Shown: positions 9,418 to 17,186 of the stretch, in pieces
Layout: every line of letters starts with the position of its first letter
Position numbering within the stretch: the first letter of the stretch is position 1
Assembly: GCF_028890485.2 (NCBI RefSeq)
Contig: NZ_JARCHV010000002.1
Location: 1,383,437-1,447,436 of the forward strand
Source: Planococcus sp. SK3692
GTDB lineage: Bacteria > Bacillota > Bacilli > Bacillales_A > Planococcaceae
DNA length: 64,000 nucleotides
Direction: 5' to 3'
Program-made: the position numbers and the translations under genes
The notes under the pieces: generated by a model
Databases searched by the model: none
Seen by the model: only the letters and a program-made list of their open reading frames with translations
Told to the model about the DNA's origin: nothing

Positions 9418-10998
9418 ATGAAGGTGCTTATTTACGGGGGACAGATTTATACGATGGAAACAGAAGGCAAGACTGTAGAAGCGGTGCTGGTCTCTGACGA
9501 CCGCATAGAAAAAACAGGGTCTTATAATGAATTGCGCCAGTTAGCCGATAAGGAAATCGATTTGGCCGGACGAACCATGTACCCGGGGCTGGTCGATAGC
9601 CACCTGCATCTGATCCAGCACGGAGAAAAGCTGATGCGTGTCGATTTATCAAAAATCGATAGTTCAGAGGATATGAAACAGCAATTGATCGACTCAACTG
9701 AAGGCCATACGGGCGATGAATGGTTTATCGGTGAAGGCTGGAATGAAAATAATTTCCCTGACCGGAAAATTTTCCATCGCAGCGAACTGGATGCCATCTG
9801 TGAGTCGCCGATGATGCTAAAACGCGTTTGCCGCCACGCGATACTTGCCAATTCGCGTGCGCTTGAACTGGCTGGCATCACAAAAGAAACCGAAGATCCA
9901 GAAGGCGGCGTCATCGTGCGCGACACGAACGGCGAACCGACAGGGTATTTGCTCGATGCTGCCCAGGATCTTGTTGCGAATGTGGTGCCGGAAGTGAGCG
10001 TCGACTATTTAACGAAAGCGCTGAAAACTTCAGTCGATGATTTGCTTAAGCTCGGTTTGACGGGCGGCCATACAGAAGATATGGGGTATTACGGCCATTA
10101 CTCACGGCCGCTGCAAGCGTTCCGAAACGTAATCGGCAAAGAAACGAAATTCCGCGCCCATTTGCTGCGTGCGCATGTGGCTTTTGAAGAAATGATGGAA
10201 GACGCCGAGTATTTGGAACCGTTTATCGATCCAGGCCCGATGAAATTATTCGCAGACGGTTCGATCGGCGGCAGAACGGCACTACTTAGCCGCCCTTATA
10301 CAGACGACCCATCGACTAGCGGCGTGGCGATCCATTCCGACGAAGAATTGAAACGCCTTGTGTCGGTAGCGAGAAAACACGGAGAAGCAGTTGCTATCCA
10401 TGTTATCGGGGATTTCGCTATGGAAAAAGCGCTCGATGCGATCGAAGCCCACCCAACGCCTGAAGGTAAACGGGATCGGCTCATCCATGCGATGGTGCTA
10501 AGAGATGACTTGCTTGAACGTTTGAAGCGCCTCGATGTTGCGCTTGATTTGCAGCCAAGTTTTGTGAGCTCGGATTTCCCGTGGGTTGTGGAACGGCTCG
10601 GTGACGACCGTCTTGCGTTATCGTATGCCTGGAAGACGTTATTGGATGAAGGCATCATCTGCGCAGGTGGCTCCGACGCGCCGATCGAGGAAGTCGACCC
10701 GCGCCAAGGCTTTTTTGCGGCTGTCGCACGCAGAAAGCCTGAAGAGTCCCATGAAGGTTATTTGCCAGAACAAAAGCTTAGCCGCTTCGAAGCGATCCGC
10801 CTGTACACGTATGGCAGTGCACAAGCCATTTGCATGGAGCATCGCCGCGGCTTAATCAAAGCAGGATTCGATGCGGACTTCACGGTGTTCGACCGTGATT
10901 TGTTCGAAGGGCCCGATGAGCAATTGCTCAACGCCGAAGTGGAAATGACGGTTGTCGCAGGCGAAGTCATGTACGAGAAAAACGGAGTGGAGGTGTAA
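9418..10998 (+). CDS. YtcJ-like metal-dependent amidohydrolase
   Basis: A 526-residue member of the amidohydrolase 3 family. The N-terminal beta-sandwich is followed by the metal-binding H-x-H motif in DSHLHLIQHG near residues 61-65. Further TIM-barrel signatures are GGHTEDMG, KLFADGSIGGRTALL, AIHVIGDFAMEKALDA (metal/substrate histidine) and GGSDAPIEEVDPRQGF (catalytic aspartate), and the C terminus is the usual sandwich ending. The family hydrolyses amide or N-substituted amino compounds in the cytosol, but physiological substrates of YtcJ-type proteins are mostly unknown. Its stop codon is 2 bases before the next ATG, so it is probably co-transcribed with the YueD-like reductase and the 66-residue protein that follow. 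Confidence 0.88.
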   Translation: MKVLIYGGQIYTMETEGKTVEAVLVSDDRIEKTGSYNELRQLADKEIDLAGRTMYPGLVDSHLHLIQHGEKLMRVDLSKIDSSEDMKQQLIDSTEGHTGDEWFIGEGWNENNFPDRKIFHRSELDAICESPMMLKRVCRHAILANSRALELAGITKETEDPEGGVIVRDTNGEPTGYLLDAAQDLVANVVPEVSVDYLTKALKTSVDDLLKLGLTGGHTEDMGYYGHYSRPLQAFRNVIGKETKFRAHLLRAHVAFEEMMEDAEYLEPFIDPGPMKLFADGSIGGRTALLSRPYTDDPSTSGVAIHSDEELKRLVSVARKHGEAVAIHVIGDFAMEKALDAIEAHPTPEGKRDRLIHAMVLRDDLLERLKRLDVALDLQPSFVSSDFPWVVERLGDDRLALSYAWKTLLDEGIICAGGSDAPIEEVDPRQGFFAAVARRKPEESHEGYLPEQKLSRFEAIRLYTYGSAQAICMEHRRGLIKAGFDADFTVFDRDLFEGPDEQLLNAEVEMTVVAGEVMYEKNGVEV

Positions 10999-11000
10999 GG

Positions 11001-11720
11001 ATGGAAACCTTTATCATTACGGGTGCTTCCAAAGGCATCGGCCTTGCACTCAGCAAGCAATTGGCAGAGTCCGGACATCAAGTAATCGGAATCGCCCGCA
11101 CAGACCCTGAAGATTGGGCGGGTGCATTGTTCATTACCTATGATTTGACCGATATCGCGGGGATTTCACAAGTCATGTCACGAGCAACAAAAGAAATTTC
11201 AGTTGAGGCCGAAGCAGTCACTTTGGTCAATAACGCCGGGACGGTCGAACCGATCGGCTTTGCCGCGGCGAATGATGGAGAAGATATCGCAAGGAGCATC
11301 ACCTTGAACTTGACCGCACCGATGAGCTTGTCTTCCGCTTTTCTGCGCGAGACAGAGTCGTTAAAGACACGCCGCATCGTTAATATTTCATCAGGTGCCG
11401 GCAGAAAACAAGTCAAAGGTTGGAGCGCCTATTGCGCCGGCAAAGCAGGACTTGATCATTATACGACTTGCCTGGATGCCGAATACGAAAACCTTAAAGC
11501 GGTTTCGGTCGCGCCGGGCATCATCGATACCGGCATGCAAGAGAAAATCCGGGAAAGCGGGGAAGAGGACTTTCCGCAAATCGAGCATTTCCGCGACTAC
11601 AAGCGCAGCGGCAAACTCAGCAGCCCAGAAGACACAGCATCCGGCTTGATTCAGTTGATGCAACGCCCGGATTTTCATGAACTGCCGGTGTTGCTTGATT
11701 TGAGGGAATTGCCGAAATAA
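11001..11720 (+). CDS. yueD: YueD-like SDR, (S)-benzoin-forming benzil reductase type
   Basis: A 239-residue SDR with GASKGIG at about 8-14, LVNNAG near 74, serine in IVNISSGAG and YCAGK at about 143-147, followed by VAPGIIDTGMQ. Spacing and the ITGASKGIGLALSKQLA start match B. subtilis YueD and its relatives, NADPH-dependent enzymes that reduce benzil in vitro and belong to the sepiapterin-reductase-like branch. The physiological substrate is not known. It lies second in a tight three-gene cluster, 2 bases after the amidohydrolase gene. Confidence 0.82.
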   Translation: METFIITGASKGIGLALSKQLAESGHQVIGIARTDPEDWAGALFITYDLTDIAGISQVMSRATKEISVEAEAVTLVNNAGTVEPIGFAAANDGEDIARSITLNLTAPMSLSSAFLRETESLKTRRIVNISSGAGRKQVKGWSAYCAGKAGLDHYTTCLDAEYENLKAVSVAPGIIDTGMQEKIRESGEEDFPQIEHFRDYKRSGKLSSPEDTASGLIQLMQRPDFHELPVLLDLRELPK

Positions 11721-11736
11721 AAAGGGGGAAGCCCAA

Positions 11737-11937
11737 TTGGCTACAAAGCAGGGAAGGCTAGAGAAATTGCGTGAAGCGCAACGAGCGGGTATCGATATGT
11801 CGAGCCCAAAAGCTTTCATCACTCATATGCTAGCACGCGGCGATAAAGATGCTGTGCTATGGTTTTATAAAAAAGGAAGCGTCGAATTCGATTTTGATGC
11901 GTACCGTAAGCTTGTCGCGGAATTAAAAGCGGAATGA
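11737..11937 (+). CDS. Conserved small hypothetical protein, 66 residues
   Basis: This frame has a TTG start at 11737, eight bases after AAAGGGGG, and encodes a charged, probably all-helical soluble protein (many Lys/Arg/Glu; LARGDKDAVLWFYKKG in the middle). No cysteine or membrane segment is present. I do not recognise its family. It follows the YueD-like gene by 16 bases and is closed by a strong terminator, so it belongs to that transcript. Coding status rests on the ribosome binding site, codon use like its neighbours, and position. Confidence 0.7.
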   Translation: MATKQGRLEKLREAQRAGIDMSSPKAFITHMLARGDKDAVLWFYKKGSVEFDFDAYRKLVAELKAE

Positions 11938-11943
11938 GCCAAA

Positions 11944-11977
11944 CCCCAATCCAAAATTTGTGGATTGGGGGTTTTTA
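11944..11977 (+). terminator. Rho-independent terminator
   Basis: A 10-bp perfect stem (11944-11953 with 11961-11970) followed by GTTTTTA ends the amidohydrolase-yueD-66aa cluster. Confidence 0.85.
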
Positions 11978-12084
11978 TCTGTCGATTCAGCTGAAAGCGA
12001 GCCGTTTTCTGGATTGAAATTATGCTATAGTAGCATTAGTTGAAGTGAAAATGAGTTAATCTTTCAAAAAAAAGGTGGAAGTCA

Positions 12085-12342
12085 ATGGACACGTTGTTAT
12101 TTATCGCAATCATCGGGGTGGCGGTTTTTGTTGGAATCGCATCGAAAAAATTTTACGATAAGCCGTATATCGTCAATTTCGGCATTGCCGCATTGATGCT
12201 GCTGCTTGTCTTACAGTCTATTCTCATGCAGCCAATCACGATGCTCGGCTATATCGCGATTATGGTATGTTCGATCGCATTCGTTTTCCAAGCGGTGATC
12301 GGCTATCGCAATTGGAAAGGTCAGCAATATACAAAAGCATGA
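12085..12342 (+). CDS. Small membrane protein, 85 residues (YtpI-like?)
   Basis: Three hydrophobic helices are apparent (about 3-20, 31-48 and 53-72) with a short basic loop KKFYDK between the first two and a basic C-terminal tail. There is no recognisable catalytic motif. The third segment and following YRNWKG loosely recall the YtpI family of Bacillus, but I would not assign it. AAAGGTGG precedes the ATG by 7 bases. It stands alone between two terminators. Confidence 0.72.
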   Translation: MDTLLFIAIIGVAVFVGIASKKFYDKPYIVNFGIAALMLLLVLQSILMQPITMLGYIAIMVCSIAFVFQAVIGYRNWKGQQYTKA

Positions 12343-12343
12343 A

Positions 12344-12378
12344 AAAAGCAGATGAAGAGAAATTCTTCATCTGCTTTT
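12344..12378. terminator. Bidirectional terminator
   Basis: A 15-bp perfect stem (12344-12358 with 12364-12378) with a 5-base loop lies between two convergent genes, with A and T tracts on either side. Confidence 0.88.
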
Positions 12379-12386
12379 CTAATTCA

Positions 12387-13031
12387 TCAAATGTTTTTCA
12401 ATGCGTCTTCAATTTGGCTATCGCCTGAAGTCAGCTCGAATACTTTGTCTATAAGATCAGTGGACTTAAGGCACGCGACGATAACAGCTGCGACGTCTTC
12501 TCGCGGAATGCTGCCGGGATCGAGTTTCCCGGCAGCCGCAATTTTTCCTGTTCCAGGATCGTCTGTCAATAAGCCAGGACGGACGATTGTATACGATAAG
12601 CTGCTCGATTGCAAGATGCGATCAGCATGGTGTTTGGCGATATAGTACGGCGTCATTTCCTTGGTCCAATGCGAACGGTCATCGGCGTGGAGTGCGCTGA
12701 CCATGATGAAGCGGTCGATGCCGGCCAGTTCTGCGGCCTCTACCGCTTTTGCCGCACCATCTAAGTCGACTGTTATTGTTTTGTCTGCACCGGTTGAAGC
12801 GCCACTGCCAGCAGTGAAGACCACTGCATCGCAGTCAGCCATCGCTTTTTGCAGTTCTCCCACGCTTCCTTCGAGGCTAGCAACGACAGTTTCCGCTTCC
12901 AAATCTTCAAAAAACGGCCGCTGCTCGGGTTTGCGGAGCATTGCTTTCACTGTATGTTCCGGCTGTTTCACAAGCAAACGCACCAAGTGCTGCCCAATCT
13001 TGCCATTCGCTCCGATGACGAGTGTTTTCAT
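12387..13031 (-). CDS. yhfK: YhfK-like NAD(P)-binding atypical SDR
   Basis: A 214-residue protein from the ATG at 13031, equal in length to B. subtilis YhfK. An upstream in-frame TTG at 13049 is inside the ribosome binding site AAGGAGG and is rejected. The glycine-rich motif GANGKIG is at residues 7-13, followed by an NmrA/SDR-a5-like fold with VVFTAGSG, MVSALHADD and YIAKHHAD (the Y-x3-K position). The C-terminal part (YTIVRPGLLTDDPGTG) fits NAD(P)-binding epimerase-like proteins. A redox or stress-related role is possible; the substrate is unknown. Monocistronic. Confidence 0.85.
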   Translation of the reverse strand: MKTLVIGANGKIGQHLVRLLVKQPEHTVKAMLRKPEQRPFFEDLEAETVVASLEGSVGELQKAMADCDAVVFTAGSGASTGADKTITVDLDGAAKAVEAAELAGIDRFIMVSALHADDRSHWTKEMTPYYIAKHHADRILQSSSLSYTIVRPGLLTDDPGTGKIAAAGKLDPGSIPREDVAAVIVACLKSTDLIDKVFELTSGDSQIEDALKNI

Positions 13032-13203
13032 ATCAATTTCCTCCTTCAAATTTGGCTACCTACACTCTATACCCGAAAAAACGGGCTATAGCCAAAATAT
13101 AGGATATGATGCAAAAAACTAGCATGTTTTATTGGAACAGTTTTTAGTATAATTGTAAAAAGTTAAATAATTTTAAAATGTTAAATTATAGGAGTGTTCA
13201 TAT

Positions 13204-13413
13204 ATGAGCAAGCAATTCGATAAAAATGATCTGCCCATTCAGCAACGCAATTTGAAAGAAACGCCGCCGGATTTTTCACAATTTAAAGGCAAGCGTCTCG
13301 ATAAGCAGCCGAATCTTTTGGTGGACGGATTGGTCCATGTGGTCTTAACGGGGCTTGGAGCTGCTTTACTGCTTGGGATTGTTTATGTATTGTTCAATTA
13401 TATCAATTGGTAA
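13204..13413 (+). CDS. Small single-span membrane protein, 69 residues
   Basis: The first 40 residues are polar and basic/proline-containing. One hydrophobic helix follows at about 42-66 and ends at the C terminus, so this is probably a C-tail-anchored protein with an N-terminal cytosolic part. I do not recognise the family. TAGGAGT precedes the ATG by 8 bases. A TATAAT box at 13148-13153 is a likely -10 element, though no good -35 is visible. The next gene starts 12 bases after its stop, suggesting co-expression with the S66 peptidase. Confidence 0.7.
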   Translation: MSKQFDKNDLPIQQRNLKETPPDFSQFKGKRLDKQPNLLVDGLVHVVLTGLGAALLLGIVYVLFNYINW

Positions 13414-13425
13414 GGAGGAGAGACG

Positions 13426-14436
13426 ATGATTCGCTATCCTGATCGAGCGTTAAAAACCATTGGCGTCACAGCACCTTCTTCAGGGGTGTCTGAAGAACTG
13501 CATCATTTGCTTGAAGGGGCGATTGCCCAGATGCAGCAGCAAGGCCTTATAGTTAAGGCCACACCGAACGCCTGGAGCCAAAAGGAAGGCAAATCATCGC
13601 CTGCCGCTGTCCGTGCAAAAGAACTCATCAGCATTTGGCGTGATTCCACAGTCGACGCCATCATCCCGCCGTGGGGTGGGGAGCTGTTATTTGAAGTGTT
13701 GGAGCATCTGGATTTTCAGAAATTTACACCGAAATGGCTTCTTGGGTATTCGGACGTCAGCTTGCTGTCATTGGCAATCACCTTGAACACTGGAATCGCG
13801 ACAGCGCACGGCACCAATATCGTCGATTTGCGCGGCAGTGAAACCGATCCGACCACTGCACGCTGGATCGATGTGTTGTCTTCAACGAAAGGCGCAGCTA
13901 TTAAACAAGTGTCGTCGGACTTTTACCAGAAGCACTGGAGCCATGATAAGCCGTCTGCTGGGGTCTTCAATTTAACCGATCCGACCGTTTGGAAAACGGC
14001 ATCGGGGCACGCAGAACAAGTGGATGGGCGTCTTCTCGGTGGATGCATTGACGTGATCCGGCACCTTATCGGCACACCATATGGCGATGTCGAAACTTTC
14101 CGGAAAAAATTCATTCCGGGTGAGCCGGTTGTCTGGTTTTTAGAAAACTGTGAGATGAATACACCGGACTTAAAACGCAGTTTGTTGCAGATGAAATATG
14201 CGGGCTGGTTCAATAATTGCTCCGGAATCGTTTTCGGCAGAAGCGAAGCGAACGATGCTGTGCAAGGCTATACCGCAGAGATGGTGTATCAGGAACTGGC
14301 GGAGCAATTAAAAATTCCCGTCGTCTACGATGCGGATATTGGCCATCAGCCACCGCAAGTGACACTGGTTAACGGGGCACACGCGGTCATTCGGGTTGAG
14401 GATGGAAATGGGCGTGTTGTCCAGGAATTCCGTTAA
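13426..14436 (+). CDS. S66 family serine peptidase (MccF-like / LD-carboxypeptidase family)
   Basis: A 336-residue protein with the S66 layout. The nucleophile is in GYSD (Ser near residue 109), preceded by the IIPPWGGELLFEVL segment. The glutamate of the triad is in WFLENCEM (about 240) and the histidine in DIGHQPPQ (about 307). Members either cleave the L,D-bond in recycled murein tetrapeptides (LdcA) or inactivate microcin-C-like aminoacyl nucleotides (MccF). The sequence is nearer the longer Gram-positive MccF-like branch, but function is not proven. AAGGAGGAG precedes the ATG. It is followed 16 bases later by a GNAT gene. Confidence 0.85.
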   Translation: MIRYPDRALKTIGVTAPSSGVSEELHHLLEGAIAQMQQQGLIVKATPNAWSQKEGKSSPAAVRAKELISIWRDSTVDAIIPPWGGELLFEVLEHLDFQKFTPKWLLGYSDVSLLSLAITLNTGIATAHGTNIVDLRGSETDPTTARWIDVLSSTKGAAIKQVSSDFYQKHWSHDKPSAGVFNLTDPTVWKTASGHAEQVDGRLLGGCIDVIRHLIGTPYGDVETFRKKFIPGEPVVWFLENCEMNTPDLKRSLLQMKYAGWFNNCSGIVFGRSEANDAVQGYTAEMVYQELAEQLKIPVVYDADIGHQPPQVTLVNGAHAVIRVEDGNGRVVQEFR

Positions 14437-14452
14437 AGAAAGGGTGAATGTC

Positions 14453-14950
14453 ATGGAATATCGCCGGTTAACATCAGAAGATGCTGAGCAGTACCGCGAA
14501 CTCCGCTTGATCGCATTGCAAACAGATGCCGATGCGTTTTCGACTGATTTCAATGAAGCAAGCGAAAGGCCGGTCAGTGCGACCGCCACCAATCTCGCCA
14601 ATCCTTCTGCGGTGACATTCGGGGCGTACGATGCAGGGCGTTTGCTCGCTATGATGACATTGCTCAGGTTGTCAGGAAAGAAAACCAGCCACCGGGCTGA
14701 AGTGGTGGCTGTCTATGCAGCAGAAGAAACAAGAGGAACAGGGCTTGCATCTGCACTTTTTGATCAGTTATTAGTGCATGCGAGAAAATGGGATGGGATC
14801 GAGCAGCTTGAACTGGCTGTCAATTCCGCAAATCCCCGTGCCATCCGTTTTTACGAACGAGTCGGCTTTCAGCGCATCGGCATCACACCGAATGCTCAGA
14901 AGGTGGGCAGCCGTTATATCGACGAGTTGTTGATGGTGCTGAAGCTGTAA
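14453..14950 (+). CDS. GNAT family N-acetyltransferase
   Basis: 165 residues from the ATG at 14453, 6 bases after AAAGGGTGA; an earlier in-frame ATG at 14396 overlaps the previous gene and lacks a ribosome binding site. The acetyl-CoA-binding motif A is visible as AVYAAEETRGTGLASALFDQL and motif B as NPRAIRFYERVGFQRIG. The substrate (amino acid, peptide or small amine) cannot be told. It lies last in the peptidase-acetyltransferase pair and is followed by a strong hairpin terminator. Confidence 0.85.
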   Translation: MEYRRLTSEDAEQYRELRLIALQTDADAFSTDFNEASERPVSATATNLANPSAVTFGAYDAGRLLAMMTLLRLSGKKTSHRAEVVAVYAAEETRGTGLASALFDQLLVHARKWDGIEQLELAVNSANPRAIRFYERVGFQRIGITPNAQKVGSRYIDELLMVLKL

Positions 14951-14961
14951 GAATGAAATTT

Positions 14962-14990
14962 AAAAGCGGAGACCCCGGTCTCCGCTTTTT
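14962..14990 (+). terminator. Terminator of the GNAT gene, left copy of a 27-bp repeat
   Basis: A stem of GCGGAGA with TCTCCGC, flanked by AAAA and TTTTT, lies 11 bases after the stop. The same hairpin recurs at 15231-15257. Confidence 0.85.
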
Positions 14991-15230
14991 CAGGTTGTCA
15001 AGAAAGTATAGTAGTTGTATTTTCCGAAGCTTATTGCTCGCTTTCCGTGGGGCGGGAAGCGAGCCTCCTCAGCCGCTATCGCGACCTGCGGGGTCTCTCA
15101 AACCCGCTAGTCCCACAGGAGTCGAGCAAACGCTTCTCCAAATACTTAAACAGGTCATTGATTTTTAAATGTCGAAAAGATGGTCAGCTTTTAATTTAAT
15201 ATCTGTCTAACAGACTTCTTCAACACTCTG

Positions 15231-15257
15231 TAAAAGAGGAGACCCCGGTCTCCGCTT
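15231..15257 (-). terminator. Terminator of the sugar dehydrogenase-like lipoprotein gene, right copy of the 27-bp repeat
   Basis: GGAGACC pairs with GGTCTCC, and on the minus strand a TCTTTTA stretch follows. It starts one base beyond the stop codon of the minus-strand gene. Confidence 0.7.
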
Positions 15258-15258
15258 A

Positions 15259-16272
15259 TTATTGTTCATTTAAAATATACAGTTTGTCGTCGCCTTCTGT
15301 CGGGGTGCCGCGGCCATCGGTATTATTCGTGATGAAGTACAAATTGTCGCCGTCCGAATGAACATCGCGGATGCGCCCATATCCTTCAATGGAATCGGTG
15401 ATTTCTGCCGACTCCGGATCCAGCACTTTAATCGCCGTTCCGCGAAGCGCTGCGATATACAGAGAACCATCGTGGAAATCGATCCCGCTCGGCGCCCACG
15501 TGTCATCGGCGCCGCTCGTGACAAGCGGCGTCTCTAATCCGTCCGCCGTTTCTTCCCCTTCGATATCGGGCCAGCCATAATTGGCATCTTGTTCGATGAT
15601 ATTGATTTCGTCGTTCGCGGATTGGCCGTGTTCTGCGGCATACATCGTCTCCCCGTCCCACGCCAAGCCTTGAGGGTTACGATGGCCGAGCGAATAGATT
15701 TCAAATTCATTGAATTCGTTGAGGCGGAGAATCTTCCCGTTGACGGAAGCGGGGTCCTGCGCAAGCTCGGGTTCGGAAGCGTCTCCGATAGTCGCATACA
15801 GCGTGCCGTCTTCACTGAATTCTAACCGGCCGCCGTGATGGACTTTGCCTGTTGGAATGCCAGATAAGAGCACGGCCGTTTCCGACCAGCTACCGCCGTC
15901 TAAATGAAATTCCGCAATTTTATTATAGGAGTTGCCGTTGTCTTCGTAAACATAGTAGCCGTAAGCTTCCTGTGAGTCATCGAAGTCCGGTTTTAATACG
16001 AATCCGAGAAATCCTGCTTCAGAAGCCGGAGACAAAGGGGAGGAGAAGTTAACATCCTGGCGTTCCAACTTTCCTTCGGCATCGATGTAAGCGACCGTGC
16101 CTGGGCGTTCCGAGATATAGAAAGCGTCGCCTTGCTTGTTGATTGACCAAGGGGCTTCAAGGTCTGTCGCGATTACATCTGCAGGTGTGGTCGCTTCATC
16201 GGGATTCGCCGGCCCATTGCTGCATCCGGCAAGAGCTATTGCCAGAACCCCGGGGAAAAGCCATTTTTTCAA
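15259..16272 (-). CDS. Secreted PQQ-dependent sugar dehydrogenase-like lipoprotein
   Basis: 337 residues from a TTG at 16272, 8 bases after AAAGGAGG; the ATG at 16299 is upstream of that site and is unlikely. The N terminus is a lipoprotein signal with the lipobox LAGC, so the mature protein is anchored on the outer face of the membrane. The rest is a six-bladed beta-propeller of the glucose/sorbosone dehydrogenase (Gdh/Asd-like) family, with KVHHGGRLEFSEDGTLYATI, GHRNPQGLAWDG and EHGQSANDEINI. In related soluble glucose dehydrogenases these regions hold PQQ and calcium. Actual PQQ use in this organism is uncertain because no PQQ biosynthesis genes are in view. Confidence 0.87.
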   Translation of the reverse strand: MKKWLFPGVLAIALAGCSNGPANPDEATTPADVIATDLEAPWSINKQGDAFYISERPGTVAYIDAEGKLERQDVNFSSPLSPASEAGFLGFVLKPDFDDSQEAYGYYVYEDNGNSYNKIAEFHLDGGSWSETAVLLSGIPTGKVHHGGRLEFSEDGTLYATIGDASEPELAQDPASVNGKILRLNEFNEFEIYSLGHRNPQGLAWDGETMYAAEHGQSANDEINIIEQDANYGWPDIEGEETADGLETPLVTSGADDTWAPSGIDFHDGSLYIAALRGTAIKVLDPESAEITDSIEGYGRIRDVHSDGDNLYFITNNTDGRGTPTEGDDKLYILNEQ

Positions 16273-16349
16273 CTTGAAAACCTCCTTTTTATTCATCATA
16301 ATCGAAGCAGGAAGCGTTGGGAAATGAAATAGAGCAAGGAGGGTGAGAA

Positions 16350-16469
16350 ATGCCGCTGCTAAAAGACGTCAAAGAACAACAAGAACTGCGCAAAAAACGC
16401 AATTTGGTCCGCATCATCACATGGATCAGCATCGCGGTCGTGCTGTTCATCCTGTGGTATGTAATTTAA
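16350..16469 (+). CDS. Small single-span membrane protein, 39 residues
   Basis: ATG at 16350 follows AAGGAGGG by 6 bases. The 39 codons encode a charged N-terminal half (KDVKEQQELRKKR) and a hydrophobic C-terminal helix from about residue 20 to 39. A strong bidirectional terminator begins 15 bases after the stop. It is divergent from the lipoprotein gene. I do not recognise it; similar tiny K/R-rich single-pass proteins occur in many Bacillales. Coding status is supported by the near-ideal ribosome binding site and the match between frame and topology. Confidence 0.7.
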   Translation: MPLLKDVKEQQELRKKRNLVRIITWISIAVVLFILWYVI

Positions 16470-16484
16470 AAGGGTATGTATAGG

Positions 16485-16520
16485 AAAACGCGAAGCCCGT
16501 AGTCTGGGCTTCGCGTTTTT
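16485..16520. terminator. Bidirectional terminator
   Basis: A perfect 14-bp stem (16485-16498 with 16506-16519) lies between the 39-residue gene and the convergent 108-residue membrane protein gene. Confidence 0.88.
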
Positions 16521-16524
16521 GCAG

Positions 16525-16851
16525 TTAGGCATTTGTTTTTTGCTGCGGTTTGGCGATGATCCATTCGACGATCACAAACACTGCTACAAGGACGATCATC
16601 AAATTGATCAGCCCAGCATCCAGGTACTTATCGCGGAAAATGGTAGCGACCGTCAATACGTAAAAGACGGCCTGTGTCACTTTAGCAGCCGGCGGTACTT
16701 CGTTTTTTGGATAGCGCAGCCTGCCCAGCTGGAACGCCAAAAAAGCGAACAGCAGAAGCAAGTAATGCGGCCAGGTGAAGCTGTCATTGACCAGATTATT
16801 CATCAGTGCGTAAACGATTAATGGAATGAGATACAATAAGAGCGTTTTCAA
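16525..16851 (-). CDS. Small integral membrane protein, 108 residues
   Basis: Four hydrophobic segments are visible (about 3-18, 28-42, 60-73 and 80-98), with a basic loop GRLRYPKNE in the middle and a polar C terminus. There are no catalytic motifs and I do not recognise the family. The start is a TTG at 16851, 7 bases after GAGG. It follows the 70-residue membrane protein gene by 18 bases and probably shares its transcript. Confidence 0.72.
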   Translation of the reverse strand: MKTLLLYLIPLIVYALMNNLVNDSFTWPHYLLLLFAFLAFQLGRLRYPKNEVPPAAKVTQAVFYVLTVATIFRDKYLDAGLINLMIVLVAVFVIVEWIIAKPQQKTNA

Positions 16852-16869
16852 AGGAGATCCTCATTTCTG

Positions 16870-17082
16870 CTATTTTTTGCGCGGCGTGCCATTCTGCCTT
16901 TCTTTCAATAGCTGGACCAAATTGTAGACGGCGAAAGCGAGTGCGAGCCCGACAATAATCACCGATAGTAATGGATAAAGCGAAACGCCGTTTTGCATGA
17001 TGTCCACGATGCGTGCATAGATGATAAATGGCCCGATCAGGATGATAAAAATATCGAGTGCGGTTCCTAGTTTCGATCTCAT
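16870..17082 (-). CDS. Small integral membrane protein, 70 residues
   Basis: Two hydrophobic helices (about 7-26 and 36-56) are followed by a basic C-terminal tail (KERQNGTPRKK), predicting both termini in the cytosol. GGAGG lies 7 bases before the ATG. It is the first gene of a two-gene minus-strand unit with the 108-residue membrane protein. Function unknown. Confidence 0.72.
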   Translation of the reverse strand: MRSKLGTALDIFIILIGPFIIYARIVDIMQNGVSLYPLLSVIIVGLALAFAVYNLVQLLKERQNGTPRKK

Positions 17083-17186
17083 ATAAAGCCTCCAGTAAAT
17101 CAGTATGTCACCATCATATCAGAATCGCCTGTACCTGGCATGCCGAAAGTAGAAAGCAGCCGCTCAAAGTTGAACGGCTACTTTCC

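Larger units (their letters stand above)
14961..15257. repeat. Direct-repeat-bounded segment holding a GC-rich structured intergenic repeat
   Basis: This 308-base gap between convergent genes holds no gene. Bases 14961-14987 and 15231-15257 are identical at 26 of 27 positions, exactly 270 bases apart. Between them, about 15025-15130 is a GC-rich block with strong self-pairing: CTCGCTTTCC with GGGAAGCGAG, an outer TTGCTCG with CGAGCAA, and GCGGG with CCCGC near GTCTCTCAAA. The GAGACCCCGC and CTCCTG-type motifs recall dispersed intergenic repeats I know from Bacillaceae genomes, but I cannot check copy number. Confidence 0.6.
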
